A DNA stretch of 64,000 nt from Lentzea albidocapillata (GCF_000719115.1 NZ_JOEA01000012.1:152555-216554); one strand, 5' to 3'. Counted from the stretch's first letter, positions 26,865 through 35,002 are shown. A program made the numbers and translations. Notes: generated by a model not told the origin, from the sequence alone.

Positions 26865-27197
26865 CAACCGCTCGCATTCGTTACGGGGAGTGCCCGGCGA
26901 GGCTCCGCGCACACAGCGCGTCCGATCCGGGGTTGGGAGGCGCAAGCGTAACCACGCGTGGCGGTGAGTCAATCCCTGGAACCCGCAGGACCACCCCAAA
27001 AGGTCCGCTGTCACCCTGGGTGATCGATCGAGCACGCCCCAGGTCGTTGTCGCGTCACGATCTCTGGCCTACTATCCGCTCACACCCGATACGGCTGATG
27101 GAGATATCGAGCTGCGGGGACATCGACTCGCGGGGATTCACCAGGCCAGGAGGTAGCCGATAGTGGGGCACTTCGAACGCGCCTTGGGGATCATTTC
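26865..27197. other. Divergent intergenic region between the symporter operon and the conservon
   Basis: 333 bp without a convincing gene. It holds a perfect inverted repeat TCACCC-T-GGGTGA at 27011-27023 that could be a regulator site. No clear -35/-10 pair stands out. Both promoters, for the DUF485 gene leftwards and the sensor kinase rightwards, should lie here. Confidence 0.5.
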
Positions 27198-29819
27198 GTG
27201 AATGTCGAGTGGAGAAAGATCAGCGACTGGCGCAACTGGCGCCTGCCCGTCAAGCTCGGCGTCGTGCTGCTCGTCCCGGTGACGGTGGCCGTCGGCGCGG
27301 GCGCACTGCAGATCTCCGGTTACGTCGACCGGTCGAACAACTACGTGCAGATGCAGGGCCTGGTTCGGCTGAGGGCGGATCTCGCGCCTTTGATCTCCAG
27401 CGTCCAGCAGGAACGCACGCTCGCCGCGCAGAGCGCCACCAGCGGGTCCGGCGTCGGCGCCTACCAGAACCAGATCAGCGCCACCGACAACGCCGCCTCG
27501 ACCGTGCGCCGCCGGATCGACCGCACCGACGGCGTCAGCGACGTGTCCCGCCAGCGCTTCGCCGAGGCCGGCGGTCAGCTGGAGACGCTCAAGAACCTGC
27601 GGGAGAAGGTCGCCCAGGGCGGCGACGGCGGCGACCCGTCCGGCGGCACCTACGGCTACACCGCCATCATCAAGTCGCTGCTGGACTTCGAACAGGCGCT
27701 CGTCGGCCAGTTCAACGACAGCGCCATCTCGGGCACCGCGGCGGCGCTGCACAACATGGTCATCGCGCAGGAGCAGGTCTCGCTGCAGCACGCGTTCGTG
27801 TTAGCCGGGATCGGCCGCGGCAAGCTCCTCGGCCCCGAGGTCCGCGCGCTGGAGCAGTCCGACATCCGCCTGCAGGACCGCCTGAACGACTTCCAGGCCA
27901 CCGGCACCACCGAACAGCGCCGTACCTACGACCAGACCGTGACCGGTGCCTCCGTCGCGAACCGCACCGCGCTCGTGGAACGCGCGCTCACCCAGCCCGA
28001 CGGCACCCCGCCGCCCGCGCCGCGTCCCGGCCAGCCCAAGCCGCCGCAGGAGTTCGGCATCGCCGTCGACGACTGGAACAGGTCGTCCGGCACGACCGCG
28101 CGCCTGATGGAACAGGTCGTCCGCGAACTGCAGGACGAGCTCGCCGGCACCGCCGGCGCCCTGCAGGACGACACGTCCAACAAGGCGGGTGCCGCCGCGG
28201 TCATCCTGCTCGCGATGCTGCTCATCGCCGGCACACTCGGCTTCGTCATCGGCCGCTACCTGCTGCGCTCGCTGTCCCAGCTGCGCCGCTCCGCCCTCGA
28301 CGTGGCGCACCATCACCTCCCCGAGGTCGTCGCCGCGATCCGCGCCGACCGCAGACCCGACACCGAGATCGAACCGGTGCCCGTGCACACCAGCGAGGAG
28401 TTCGGCCAGCTGGCCCGCGCCTTCGACGCCGTGCACGAGCAGGCCATCCGCGGCGCGGTCGAGCAGTCGTCGCTGCGGTCGGGCATGAAGAACATCTTCG
28501 TCAACCTGTCGCGCCGCTCGCAGGGCCTCGTCGAGCGCCAGCTCAAGCTCATGGAGGAGCTCGAGCGCCACGAGGAGAACCCCGAGCAGCTCGCGAACCT
28601 GTTCAAGCTCGACCACCTCGCGACGCGCATGCGCCGCAACAACGAGAACCTGATGGTGCTGTCCGGCACCGACGTGGCCCGCCGGTTCCACCAGCCCGTC
28701 CCGCTCGCGGACGTCCTGCGCGCCGCCGCGTCGGAGATCGAGCACTACCAGCGGGTCGTCGTGAAGTCGACGCCGTCGGTCGAGATCGTCGGCTACGCGG
28801 CCAGCGACCTCGTGCGCCTCGTCGCGGAGCTGCTGGACAACGCCACCGCGTTCTCCGCGCCCACCACCCAGGTCATGATCGGCTCGCGGGTCGACCAGCA
28901 GGGCGCCGTCCTCGTCGAGGTCGCCGACCAGGGCATCGGCATGGGCCCGGCCGAACTCACCGAGGCCAACGAGCGGCTCTCGACCGGCACCGAGGAGGAC
29001 GTGCCCGTCTCGCGTCAGATGGGCCTGTTCGTCGTCGGCAGGCTCGCGGGCCGCCACGGCATCACCGTCCGGCTGCGCGGCGCGGGAGAGGGCCGTGAGG
29101 GCCTGCGCGCGTTCGTGCTCGTGCCCGCGGAGCTCGTGCGCTCGCACGAGGAGGCCCCGGCGCCGTCCCAGCCGCGGCACGCCGCGCTGCCCCAGCCGAA
29201 GTCAGCCCTTCCCAGGCAGCCGCACGTCGTCGTGAAGACGCCGAACCTGGCGCCGCCACCCGCACCCGCGCCGGCGATCGACAGCCCGCGCGAGTCCGCC
29301 GAGTGGATGTCGTTCCGCGGCGCCGCGATCGACGAGTCGCTGCCCCAGCGCACACCCCGGCCCGCGTCGGCACAGCACAACGGTGTGCCGCCCGAGTCAC
29401 CAAGTGAGACGACGTCCGCCTGGTTCAGGGGCGGAGTCTCGGGCGAATCGGTCAACGGTGATCATTCGTCGGCACGACCCCACCCCGGACCCTCACCTGC
29501 GTCGTCACCGTCGGTAGTGGCATCCTGGTTCGGCAAGAAGCCCGGAGGGACGGTCTGGGAGCAGGCCGGAGACCCCGTCACCGACGCAGGGGAGACCGAT
29601 GCCGGGTTGCCGAAACGGGCGCCACGTAAGAACCTGCTACCCGACCTCGCGGAACACTCCGAGAACAGCGCACGTCCCGCTGTGAGCCAGAAGCGCGATC
29701 CGGAACGGGCGCGAGGCTTTCTCGCCAGCTACCAGACGGGCCTGCGCCAGGCGCCGCTCGGCGGCAACGGGAATGGAAGCGGCCAGGGGAACGGCCAGTA
29801 CAACGGGGAGAAGGCATGA
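27198..29819 (+). CDS. cvnA: Conservon sensor kinase with nitrate/nitrite-type sensing domain (CvnA)
   Basis: 873 residues. A first TM (VKLGVVLLVPVTVAVGAGAL) is followed by a large extracytoplasmic NIT-like domain (LISSVQQERTLAAQSAT), a second TM at ~335-352 and a HAMP-like piece. The kinase has VRLVAELLDNATAFSAPT (N box) and EVADQGIGMGPAEL (G1 box), but no ordinary HisKA dimerisation helix, as is typical of conservon kinases. A Pro/Ser-rich tail of over 200 residues follows. The start is the GTG at 27198. It heads the four-gene conservon; the stop overlaps the next gene as ATGA. Ligand unknown. Confidence 0.92.
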   Translation: MNVEWRKISDWRNWRLPVKLGVVLLVPVTVAVGAGALQISGYVDRSNNYVQMQGLVRLRADLAPLISSVQQERTLAAQSATSGSGVGAYQNQISATDNAASTVRRRIDRTDGVSDVSRQRFAEAGGQLETLKNLREKVAQGGDGGDPSGGTYGYTAIIKSLLDFEQALVGQFNDSAISGTAAALHNMVIAQEQVSLQHAFVLAGIGRGKLLGPEVRALEQSDIRLQDRLNDFQATGTTEQRRTYDQTVTGASVANRTALVERALTQPDGTPPPAPRPGQPKPPQEFGIAVDDWNRSSGTTARLMEQVVRELQDELAGTAGALQDDTSNKAGAAAVILLAMLLIAGTLGFVIGRYLLRSLSQLRRSALDVAHHHLPEVVAAIRADRRPDTEIEPVPVHTSEEFGQLARAFDAVHEQAIRGAVEQSSLRSGMKNIFVNLSRRSQGLVERQLKLMEELERHEENPEQLANLFKLDHLATRMRRNNENLMVLSGTDVARRFHQPVPLADVLRAAASEIEHYQRVVVKSTPSVEIVGYAASDLVRLVAELLDNATAFSAPTTQVMIGSRVDQQGAVLVEVADQGIGMGPAELTEANERLSTGTEEDVPVSRQMGLFVVGRLAGRHGITVRLRGAGEGREGLRAFVLVPAELVRSHEEAPAPSQPRHAALPQPKSALPRQPHVVVKTPNLAPPPAPAPAIDSPRESAEWMSFRGAAIDESLPQRTPRPASAQHNGVPPESPSETTSAWFRGGVSGESVNGDHSSARPHPGPSPASSPSVVASWFGKKPGGTVWEQAGDPVTDAGETDAGLPKRAPRKNLLPDLAEHSENSARPAVSQKRDPERARGFLASYQTGLRQAPLGGNGNGSGQGNGQYNGEKA

Positions 29820-30235
29820 GCACGCCTCAGTCGCGCCAGGTCGACCAGTTCGGCTGGTTGATCACGAACTTCACCGATCGCGTGGCCGGTGTCGCCCACG
29901 CGATCGTGATCTCGGTGGACGGCTTGCTGCTCACCAAGTCGACAGGTCTGCCGCCGGACCGCGCGGACCAGCTGTCCGCCATCGCGTCGGGAGTCGCGGC
30001 CCTCACCATGGCCGCCTCACGATGTTTCGAAGGTGGCGGAGTGTTGCGCACCGTGATCGAGATGGATTACGGGATCATGCTCCTCATGTCCATTCGAGAC
30101 GGGTCCTGTCTGGCGGTACTCGCCGCTCCCGACAGCGACGTCGGCCAAGTCGCCTACGAGATGACCGTGGTCGTCGAGCAGGTAGGCCAGATCCTCACTC
30201 CCGAACTGCGAGCGCAGCTGCACAGCGTGAGGTGA
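29816..30235 (+). CDS. cvnB: Roadblock/LC7 domain protein of the conservon (CvnB)
   Basis: 139 residues. Roadblock/LC7 fold of the MglB type, which acts on the small GTPase as an activating partner: FGWLITNFTDRVAGVAHAIV, SVDGLLLTKSTGLP, QLSAIASGVAALTMAAS, MDYGIMLLMSIRDG. ATG at 29816 in an ATGA overlap with the kinase. The order kinase-roadblock-DUF742-GTPase identifies a conservon. Confidence 0.95.
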   Translation: MSTPQSRQVDQFGWLITNFTDRVAGVAHAIVISVDGLLLTKSTGLPPDRADQLSAIASGVAALTMAASRCFEGGGVLRTVIEMDYGIMLLMSIRDGSCLAVLAAPDSDVGQVAYEMTVVVEQVGQILTPELRAQLHSVR

Positions 30236-30238
30236 TCC

Positions 30239-30784
30239 ATGAGTTCCTTCCCTGACGCACACCGACGGCGCAAGCGGGACGAAACGCCCGCGGAGCAGAC
30301 GTTCGCCGACCTGATGAACGGGTTTTCCCTGGACTCGGGCCGAAAGCGGCCGCCCACGCCGGAGCAGGTGCCCGCGCGGGAAGCGACTCCCGTTGTACCG
30401 CAAGAAGATGTCCGGACCGTCGAGTCCTCCGTTCAGGAGACTTACGACGCCTCGATCGTTCGTGCATATGCCTGGACGGGTGGGCGCACTCGGTCCAACA
30501 TCGACCTGGAGATCGAGACACTTGTCTCCGCCAATGATCAGAGTCGGCAGTCTGCAGGTATCTTGCAGGCTGAGCACCAACGCGTCGTCGAGCTGTGCCA
30601 CTCCCCGCGATCCGTCGCGGAAGTGGCCGCACTGATGCGTCTCCCGCTGGGAGTCGTGAAGGTGTTGCTCGGTGACATGGCGGAACGAGGCCTGGTGGAC
30701 GTGCACCAGACCGCTTCCGCAGGCGGTGGTACGCCGGACCTCGGGTTGATGGAGAGAGTGCTTAGTGGACTACGTCGGCTCTAG
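30239..30784 (+). CDS. cvnC: DUF742 protein of the conservon (CvnC)
   Basis: 181 residues, longer than many DUF742 proteins because of a ~75-residue polar N terminus. The core is recognisable: VRAYAWTGGRTRSNIDLEI, FETLV-like EIETLVSAND, HQRVVELCHSPRSVAEVAAL, LPLGVVKVLLGDMAERGLV. It looks like a winged-helix-type fold. ATG at 30239 with GAGGTGA upstream. Overlaps the GTPase gene by 20 bp. Confidence 0.93.
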   Translation: MSSFPDAHRRRKRDETPAEQTFADLMNGFSLDSGRKRPPTPEQVPAREATPVVPQEDVRTVESSVQETYDASIVRAYAWTGGRTRSNIDLEIETLVSANDQSRQSAGILQAEHQRVVELCHSPRSVAEVAALMRLPLGVVKVLLGDMAERGLVDVHQTASAGGGTPDLGLMERVLSGLRRL

Positions 30785-31382
30785 ATTTCCCGAATTCGGC
30801 CCTCCTGGGCCACCCGGTCGGGAGCTGACCTCGGCCAAGATCGTCGTCGCCGGTGGCTTCGGCGTGGGCAAGAGCACTTTCATCAGGTCCATCGTGGAGA
30901 ACGATCTCCTGACGATGAACGCACTCCCGCCGGAACGCGCTGGTGCCGTGACGGAACTGGTGCGCATCCAGTTCGGCCGCGTGTGGCTCGACCCGGGCCT
31001 CGCCCTGCACCTCTTCGTGGCGCCGCAGTGGCAGGACGCGCGCGCGGGCTGGGGCGACGTGGTGCGCGGCGCCGTGGGTGCCGTGGTGCTGTTCGACGTG
31101 ATGCGCCCCGCGGACTCCGTGGACGCGATGCGGTACTTCGAGGACCACCGAATTCCTTATGTGCTCGCTTTGAACAACGTGCACTCCTCGGTCCGGTCGG
31201 ACGTGAAGGCCATCATCCGCGGCATGGGCATCTCGCCCGATGTGCCGGTCGTGAACTGCGATCCGCGCGTGCGGCTTTCCGTGCGGGAGACGCTGATCTC
31301 GCTGACCGAGCACGCGAAGCTGGACCGGTGGCGCCGGCGGGCTGGGCCGGACGAGACGACTCCGCTCGCGCCTGTCTGCTGA
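30765..31382 (+). CDS. cvnD: Conservon small GTPase-like protein with altered G3 and G4 motifs (CvnD)
   Basis: 205 residues from the GTG at 30765. The P-loop is intact: GGFGVGKST at residues 30-38. The region VRGAVGAVVLFDVMRPADSVDAMRYFEDHRIPYVLA aligns by eye with conservon GTPases. The switch II motif, usually GTPGQDRF-like, reads LFVAPQWQDARAGW here, and the guanine-specificity motif, usually an NxxD form, reads ALNNVHSS. It may bind nucleotide with changed specificity or hydrolysis. The last ten codons (DETTPLAPVC) lie inside a 154-bp repeat found again at 34313, so the C terminus may have been replaced. Confidence 0.88.
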   Translation: MDYVGSRFPEFGPPGPPGRELTSAKIVVAGGFGVGKSTFIRSIVENDLLTMNALPPERAGAVTELVRIQFGRVWLDPGLALHLFVAPQWQDARAGWGDVVRGAVGAVVLFDVMRPADSVDAMRYFEDHRIPYVLALNNVHSSVRSDVKAIIRGMGISPDVPVVNCDPRVRLSVRETLISLTEHAKLDRWRRRAGPDETTPLAPVC

Positions 31383-31503
31383 CTTGGAGTTTCTCCAAGC
31401 GCTCACACGTTCTGGTTGATCTGCTGACGAAGCGGAGGCCGGGAGGCCTTGGCCTTCTAGCCTCCGCTTCATGATGGTGGACGCTGATGTGACCGATGCC
31501 GGG
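31350..31503 (+). repeat. 154-bp direct repeat, left copy
   Basis: Matches 34313-34466 over the whole 154 bp with no gaps and about 10 mismatches (about 93% by my count). It runs from the last ten codons of cvnD, across the gap, into the first codons of the Uma2 gene. The offset between copies is 2963 bp, and the segment between them carries the accessory genes. Recombination between the copies could delete the islet. Confidence 0.9.
31383..31399. promoter_or_regulatory. Palindromic operator candidate upstream of Uma2
   Basis: CTTGGAGTTTCTCCAAG is a perfect 7-bp inverted repeat around three bases, 71 bp before the Uma2 start. Related TTGGA...TCCAA palindromes stand before the XRE gene (32075) and at the XRE/DUF397 junction (32981). 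The XRE protein is the obvious candidate to bind them. Confidence 0.5.
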
Positions 31504-32055
31504 CGGCTGGAGGGCTACACCCTGGACGACTGGGAGAGCCTCGATCCCCAGGAAGGCCGCCGCATCGATCTGGTGGGCGGGCGGTTCGTCGTCCATGCCG
31601 CTCCTGCCCTGCAGCATCAGCGAGTGGGAGACCGTCTCCGAACCCTCCTCGACGCGGCTGTCGCGCGCGAGGGCATGGAAGCGCTGACTGCGATCGGCGT
31701 CCGCGTCGACAGCATGCTCGGCTTCATCTCCGATGTCGTCGTGACGTCCGAGTTCATCGATGCAGACTCGGTCGACGTCCGCGACGTGACGCTGATCGTC
31801 GAGGTCGTGAGCCCGCCGACGAAGAAGACCGACGGGCTGGAGAAGCCGGCGGCGTTCGCGGCTGCCGGCGTGGAAGGTTACTGGCGCGTCGAGATGATCG
31901 GCCAAGACGGTCTGGCCATCTATTGCTACCGGCTGTCCAACGGTGTCTATTCCCATGTCGCGACGCTGACGTCCGGTACCGTTGGGACAGTGGCGATCAC
32001 CAGCACGGCCTGGGTCACGTTCGATCCAGCGGATCTCTCGCGAAGATGCCGCTGA
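31471..32055 (+). CDS. Uma2 family (DUF820) predicted endonuclease
   Basis: 194 residues. The PD-(D/E)XK-like fold of Uma2 proteins is recognisable: YTLDDWESLDPQEGRRIDLVGG, HQRVGDRLRTLL, the acidic strand LGFISDVVV (the family norm is PDVVV), LIVEVVSPPTKKTD, and EKPAAFAAAGVEGYWRVE. The putative catalytic Asp, Glu and Lys are kept. ATG at 31471; the first 11 codons lie in the repeat. The biological role of Uma2 proteins is not settled. Confidence 0.9.
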   Translation: MMVDADVTDAGRLEGYTLDDWESLDPQEGRRIDLVGGRFVVHAAPALQHQRVGDRLRTLLDAAVAREGMEALTAIGVRVDSMLGFISDVVVTSEFIDADSVDVRDVTLIVEVVSPPTKKTDGLEKPAAFAAAGVEGYWRVEMIGQDGLAIYCYRLSNGVYSHVATLTSGTVGTVAITSTAWVTFDPADLSRRCR

Positions 32056-32074
32056 TCAGGGCTTTCGTTCCTGG

Positions 32075-32091
32075 CTTGGAGATTTTCCAAG
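32075..32091. promoter_or_regulatory. Palindromic operator candidate upstream of the XRE gene
   Basis: CTTGGAGATTTTCCAAG pairs over 6 bp (CTTGGA/TCCAAG), with spacing identical to the site at 31383. It lies 70 bp before the XRE start, so autoregulation is plausible. Between it and the gene, a TTTCAG...CTGAAA pair forms a second weak hairpin. Confidence 0.5.
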
Positions 32092-32161
32092 CAGATCTCT
32101 TTCAGGGCTTTTTGAGCTGAAACGATGGAGCTGTGAGGCATTCGCCTCCTAGCGTTTTCGC

Positions 32162-32998
32162 ATGCCCAAAAGAGAGTCGAACGTCGTGGGCCGCGAGTTC
32201 GGCAACGGCCTCCGCGCCGCCATCGCCAAAACCGGCCTGACACAACGCCAGCTGGCCGAAGAGCTCGACTGGGACGAGTCGAAGCTGTCCGACCTCGTCA
32301 ACGGCAAGGGTGGCGTCACCGCGCACGAGGTCGAGGTGCTGCTCGCCTACTGCCGCCTGTCGCTGGCCGAACGACGGCATCTGATGGCGTTGTTCCTGGA
32401 GGCGGGGGAGAAGGGGTTCATCCTCTTTCCCGAGGACGGCGTCCCGGACCAGCTGCGCACGCTCATCAACCACGAGAAGGAGTCCAGCGCGATCGTCGCG
32501 TGGTCGATGAACCTCGTCTCCGGCCTGCTGCAAACCCATGACTATGCGTACGCCGTCGCCCAGGCCGGACCTCACGAGAAGGAGGACGTCCCGAAGGTCG
32601 TGGCGGCGAGGATGGCGCGAGCGGAGATTCTGCGGCCAGGCCGGACGTTCACCTTCTACGTGCATCAGCAGGCGCTCTTGCTGCCTGTAGGCGGCGAAGA
32701 GGTGTGGCGCGAGCAGTTGGCGCACCTCCTGCGGATGTCGGTGCGGCAGTACATCAACTTCCACGTCATCCCCAGGTCGATCGGCGCGCACCCCGGGGTG
32801 TCGGGTGACTTCCGGGTGATGAAGTTCCCGAAGTACCCGCCACTCGTCTTTCTGGACACTCTGAACTGCGGGTTGTTCTTCGACGACAAGGAAACCGTCG
32901 CGCTCTACGAGGACAGGGTGAAGCGCCTCGCCGCCGTCGCCCTCGATCGTGAACAATCCAGGGCGGTGATCGACGACATTTTGGAGGGCCTCCAATGA
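32162..32998 (+). CDS. XRE-family transcriptional regulator with DUF5753 C-terminal domain
   Basis: 278 residues. N-terminal HTH: FGNGLRAAIAKTGLTQRQLA, then DESKLSDLVNGKGGVTAHEV. The remaining ~200 residues are the DUF5753 module: SAIVAWSMNLVSGLLQTHDY, VVAARMARAEIL, VHQQALLLPVGGEEVWREQL, FHVIPRSIGAHPGV, and a late FDDKETVALYEDRVKRLA. These regulators are almost always next to a DUF397 gene in actinomycetes, as here; the stop overlaps the DUF397 start as ATGA. ATG at 32162. Confidence 0.95.
   Translation: MPKRESNVVGREFGNGLRAAIAKTGLTQRQLAEELDWDESKLSDLVNGKGGVTAHEVEVLLAYCRLSLAERRHLMALFLEAGEKGFILFPEDGVPDQLRTLINHEKESSAIVAWSMNLVSGLLQTHDYAYAVAQAGPHEKEDVPKVVAARMARAEILRPGRTFTFYVHQQALLLPVGGEEVWREQLAHLLRMSVRQYINFHVIPRSIGAHPGVSGDFRVMKFPKYPPLVFLDTLNCGLFFDDKETVALYEDRVKRLAAVALDREQSRAVIDDILEGLQ
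32981..32995. promoter_or_regulatory. Palindrome at the XRE/DUF397 junction
   Basis: TTGGAGG-G-CCTCCAA, a perfect 7-bp inverted repeat, ends on the first base of the DUF397 start codon. It also supplies GGAGG as a ribosome binding site, so its symmetry may be chance. It shares the TTGGA/TCCAA half-sites of the two upstream palindromes. Confidence 0.35.
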
Positions 32999-33162
32999 CC
33001 GACTGGCGCAAGAGCAGCTACAGCAGCACCGCTGACAACTGTGTCGAGGTGGGGCGTGGTGTCGGCGTTCGGGACAGCAAGGCTCCGGCCACGCATCTGC
33101 CGGTGTCGGCGGAGTCGTGGACCGCGTTCCTCACCGACGTGAAGGGCGATTCTGCCCGTTAG
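32995..33162 (+). CDS. DUF397 small protein
   Basis: 55 residues from the ATG at 32995: WRKSSYSSTADNCVEV, then GVGVRDSKAP and SWTAFLTDVK. This is the standard DUF397 pattern (WRKSSYS.....CVEV...VRDSK......F....W..F). It overlaps the XRE gene by four bases. In known XRE/DUF397 pairs (bldB/whiJ-like), the small protein tunes the regulator. Short but clear. Confidence 0.92.
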   Translation: MTDWRKSSYSSTADNCVEVGRGVGVRDSKAPATHLPVSAESWTAFLTDVKGDSAR

Positions 33163-33176
33163 GAGTCCGTTGGCCC

Positions 33177-33870
33177 GTGGTGTCCCTGGGGGAGGTCGGG
33201 CAGCGCCTGCGTGAGGTGTTGCTCAAGGCAGAGCAGCTCATCAACGCGCTGCGGCAGGCCGAGAGTCTGGCCAAGGACGCCTGTGAGCTGCTCGGTCCTG
33301 CCGGCCGCGGAAGCAGGCACGAGGACGACTACTCCGCTGTCCTGCGGCACTGGAACGACGCGCACGTCGGTGTAGGTGATCTGGTCACCCAAGCGCAACA
33401 GGTGTCGGAACGGATTGCCGACATCTGAGGTCGCTTCTCGGCGCAGGCGCAGGCGCAGAGCCTGTTCCACCCGATCTTTCCTGGTCGGCGCAACAGCGGG
33501 CGACGCTCCCCGCCTATGACGGCAAGACCACCGGAAAGTACGTCGATCCGGATGGCTACACCGAGTCGGTTCGTAGCGGATATGAGCCTGACGGCGAACA
33601 CGACGAGATCGCCGAATTCCTGTTCGCACGTGGCTATCCGCCTGGACCGGCTGGAGCACGGGTGACGTTGGGGGTCCACGTCGAGGCCAAGGTGGCGTGG
33701 CGAATGCGCGCCGGCGGTGTCGATCGGTGGAACTGGTCATCAACAACCCGATGTGCAGGGGGCCGTATTCCTGCGCCAAGCTGCTGCAAGAGATACTGCT
33801 ACCAGGCCAAACACTCGTGATTCACGACCCACGGGCAACACGGGTTCACCGAGGAAAGGAAGCCAGGTGA
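33177..33870 (+). pseudogene. DddA-like (SCP1.201-type) DNA deaminase toxin, two frameshifts
   Basis: The first frame (GTG 33177 to stop 33428) gives the helical N-terminal part, SLGEVGQRLREVLLKAEQL to VSERIADI. The deaminase continues in another frame from about 33420: LPAYDGKTTGKYVDPDGY, then the catalytic HVEAK and WRMRAGGVDR. Near 33726 the frame changes again: VELVINNPMCRGPYSCAKLL carries the two zinc cysteines, followed by LLPGQTLVIHDP and the end at 33870. Restoring one base at each break gives 231 codons, so two single-base losses explain it. The stop overlaps the Imm1 start as GTGA. This is either a real inactivation or assembly error; family recognition is strong. Confidence 0.8.
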
Positions 33871-34304
33871 CTAATTCGCTCAGCGTCTGGTACTTCCGCG
33901 ACGTCGACGATGACGACGAGCCGGTTGCCGTGTACACGGCCGCCGCGCTCGACGCGCTCCTCGACGACGTGCTTGCCAACCACCAGCCGCATCCGACGGT
34001 GGTCGTCGCCGACGGGCGACCCACCGTGGGTGCGCTGGGCCTCCCGGACCACCAGCTGAAGTTCGCCACGGACAGAGAATCGGGCACCGCCGCCCTCTAC
34101 CTGATGGACGCCCAGGCTCGCCGCGCTTGGACCACGAAGTCCGAGCCGGCGACGGCCACGCTGTGGCTGGACCGCGACGCCGACGTCGCGTTCCCGTCCG
34201 ACTCCGTGGTTTCGCTGGCTCAACTGCGGGAGGCGCTGCACGAGTTCATGCGCACCGCCGAGCGCCCCACCTGCGTCCAGTGGCAGGAGTTCGACGTCTT
34301 CTAG
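33867..34304 (+). CDS. Imm1-family immunity protein
   Basis: 145 residues from the GTG at 33867, with GAGGAAAGG upstream. Imm1 features: VWYFRDVDDDDEPVAVYTAA, ALDALLDDVLANH, LKFATDRESGTAALYLMD, and the late LAQLREALHEFMRTAERP with CVQW. Imm1 proteins neutralise deaminase-type toxins, and the gene overlaps the toxin stop by four bases. It is intact although its toxin is broken, as expected if immunity is kept longer than toxicity. Confidence 0.88.
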   Translation: MTNSLSVWYFRDVDDDDEPVAVYTAAALDALLDDVLANHQPHPTVVVADGRPTVGALGLPDHQLKFATDRESGTAALYLMDAQARRAWTTKSEPATATLWLDRDADVAFPSDSVVSLAQLREALHEFMRTAERPTCVQWQEFDVF

Positions 34305-34312
34305 TGGCCAGC

Positions 34313-34466
34313 GACGAGACGACTCCGCTCGCGCCTGTCTGCTGACTTGGGCTTTGTCCAAGCGCTTACATGTTCTGGTTGATCTGCTGACGTAGCGGAG
34401 GCCGGGAGGCTTTGGTCTTCTAGCCTCCGTTTCGTGATGGTGGACGCTGATGTGACCGATGCCGGG
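34313..34466 (+). repeat. 154-bp direct repeat, right copy
   Basis: Second copy of 31350-31503. It begins 8 bp after the Imm1 stop with a stray cvnD tail (frame DETTPLAPVC, stop at 34345). It includes a decayed version of the operator palindrome (34346-34362) and ends 11 codons into an Uma2 start (GTG instead of ATG) that goes no further. This marks an old duplication or insertion boundary. Confidence 0.9.
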
Positions 34467-34488
34467 TCTTGCTGCGGCCGGCTGCGGT

Positions 34489-34953
34489 CTAAGGCCGCAG
34501 GTCGGCCAACTGCCGGGTGTGCCCGGGTACGTGTTTCTCGGCAAGACCGTTGACGAGATCGGCGAGTGCGAGCGGCTGGTCCAGCACGAGCATGTCGCCG
34601 GACATGAGGAATGACGGCACCAGAACCGCGGCGGCCTGCTCGCTGAGCTGATCGGCGATGTCGCAGAGGACTGCCGCCTGGTGGCGGACGTGGGTGATCA
34701 GGCCGGCTCTGCCGGAATGCTCGGCGATGATCCGGTCGAGGTTCCAGTGGTCGAGGCAGATCCGGTTGTCGAAGGTGGGGCGTGCACCGGACACGACGCC
34801 GAGTGCGACAGCGGCGGCCGCCGCGTCGACGCTGAGAACGTGGGCCAGCACCTGGTCGGCGTTCCAGCCTCCGTCCCCGGCATCGCCGAGGCCGGGCTCC
34901 GTCGCCACGTCGAGGAACTTCTTGTAGGCGCTGCGAAGTGCGGTCGTGTCCAT
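34489..34953 (-). CDS. DinB-like/mycothiol-dependent maleylpyruvate isomerase-type protein
   Basis: 154 residues from the ATG at 34953. A four-helix DinB/MDMPI-like layout: WNADQVLAHVLSVDAAAAAVA (metal His in the HV turn), CLDHWNLDRIIAEHS, GRAGLITHVRHQAAVLCDIA, and a late EKHVPGHTRQLADL with two His. The three-His metal pattern fits a mycothiol- or metal-dependent enzyme; the substrate is unknown. Divergent from the GbsR/MarR-like gene, with two operator-like palindromes between. A GC-rich hairpin (34472-34500) overlaps its stop. Confidence 0.75.
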   Translation of the reverse strand: MDTTALRSAYKKFLDVATEPGLGDAGDGGWNADQVLAHVLSVDAAAAAVALGVVSGARPTFDNRICLDHWNLDRIIAEHSGRAGLITHVRHQAAVLCDIADQLSEQAAAVLVPSFLMSGDMLVLDQPLALADLVNGLAEKHVPGHTRQLADLRP

Positions 34954-34983
34954 CGGTACGTCCCTGTCGATGTCGGAGGTGAA

Positions 34984-35002
34984 GTGCAACCGATGGTTGC
35001 AC
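34984..35002. promoter_or_regulatory. Operator palindrome 1 in the DinB/regulator divergent region
   Basis: GTGCAACCGATGGTTGCAC is a perfect 8-bp inverted repeat with a three-base centre, 31 bp upstream of the DinB-like start. Confidence 0.65.
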
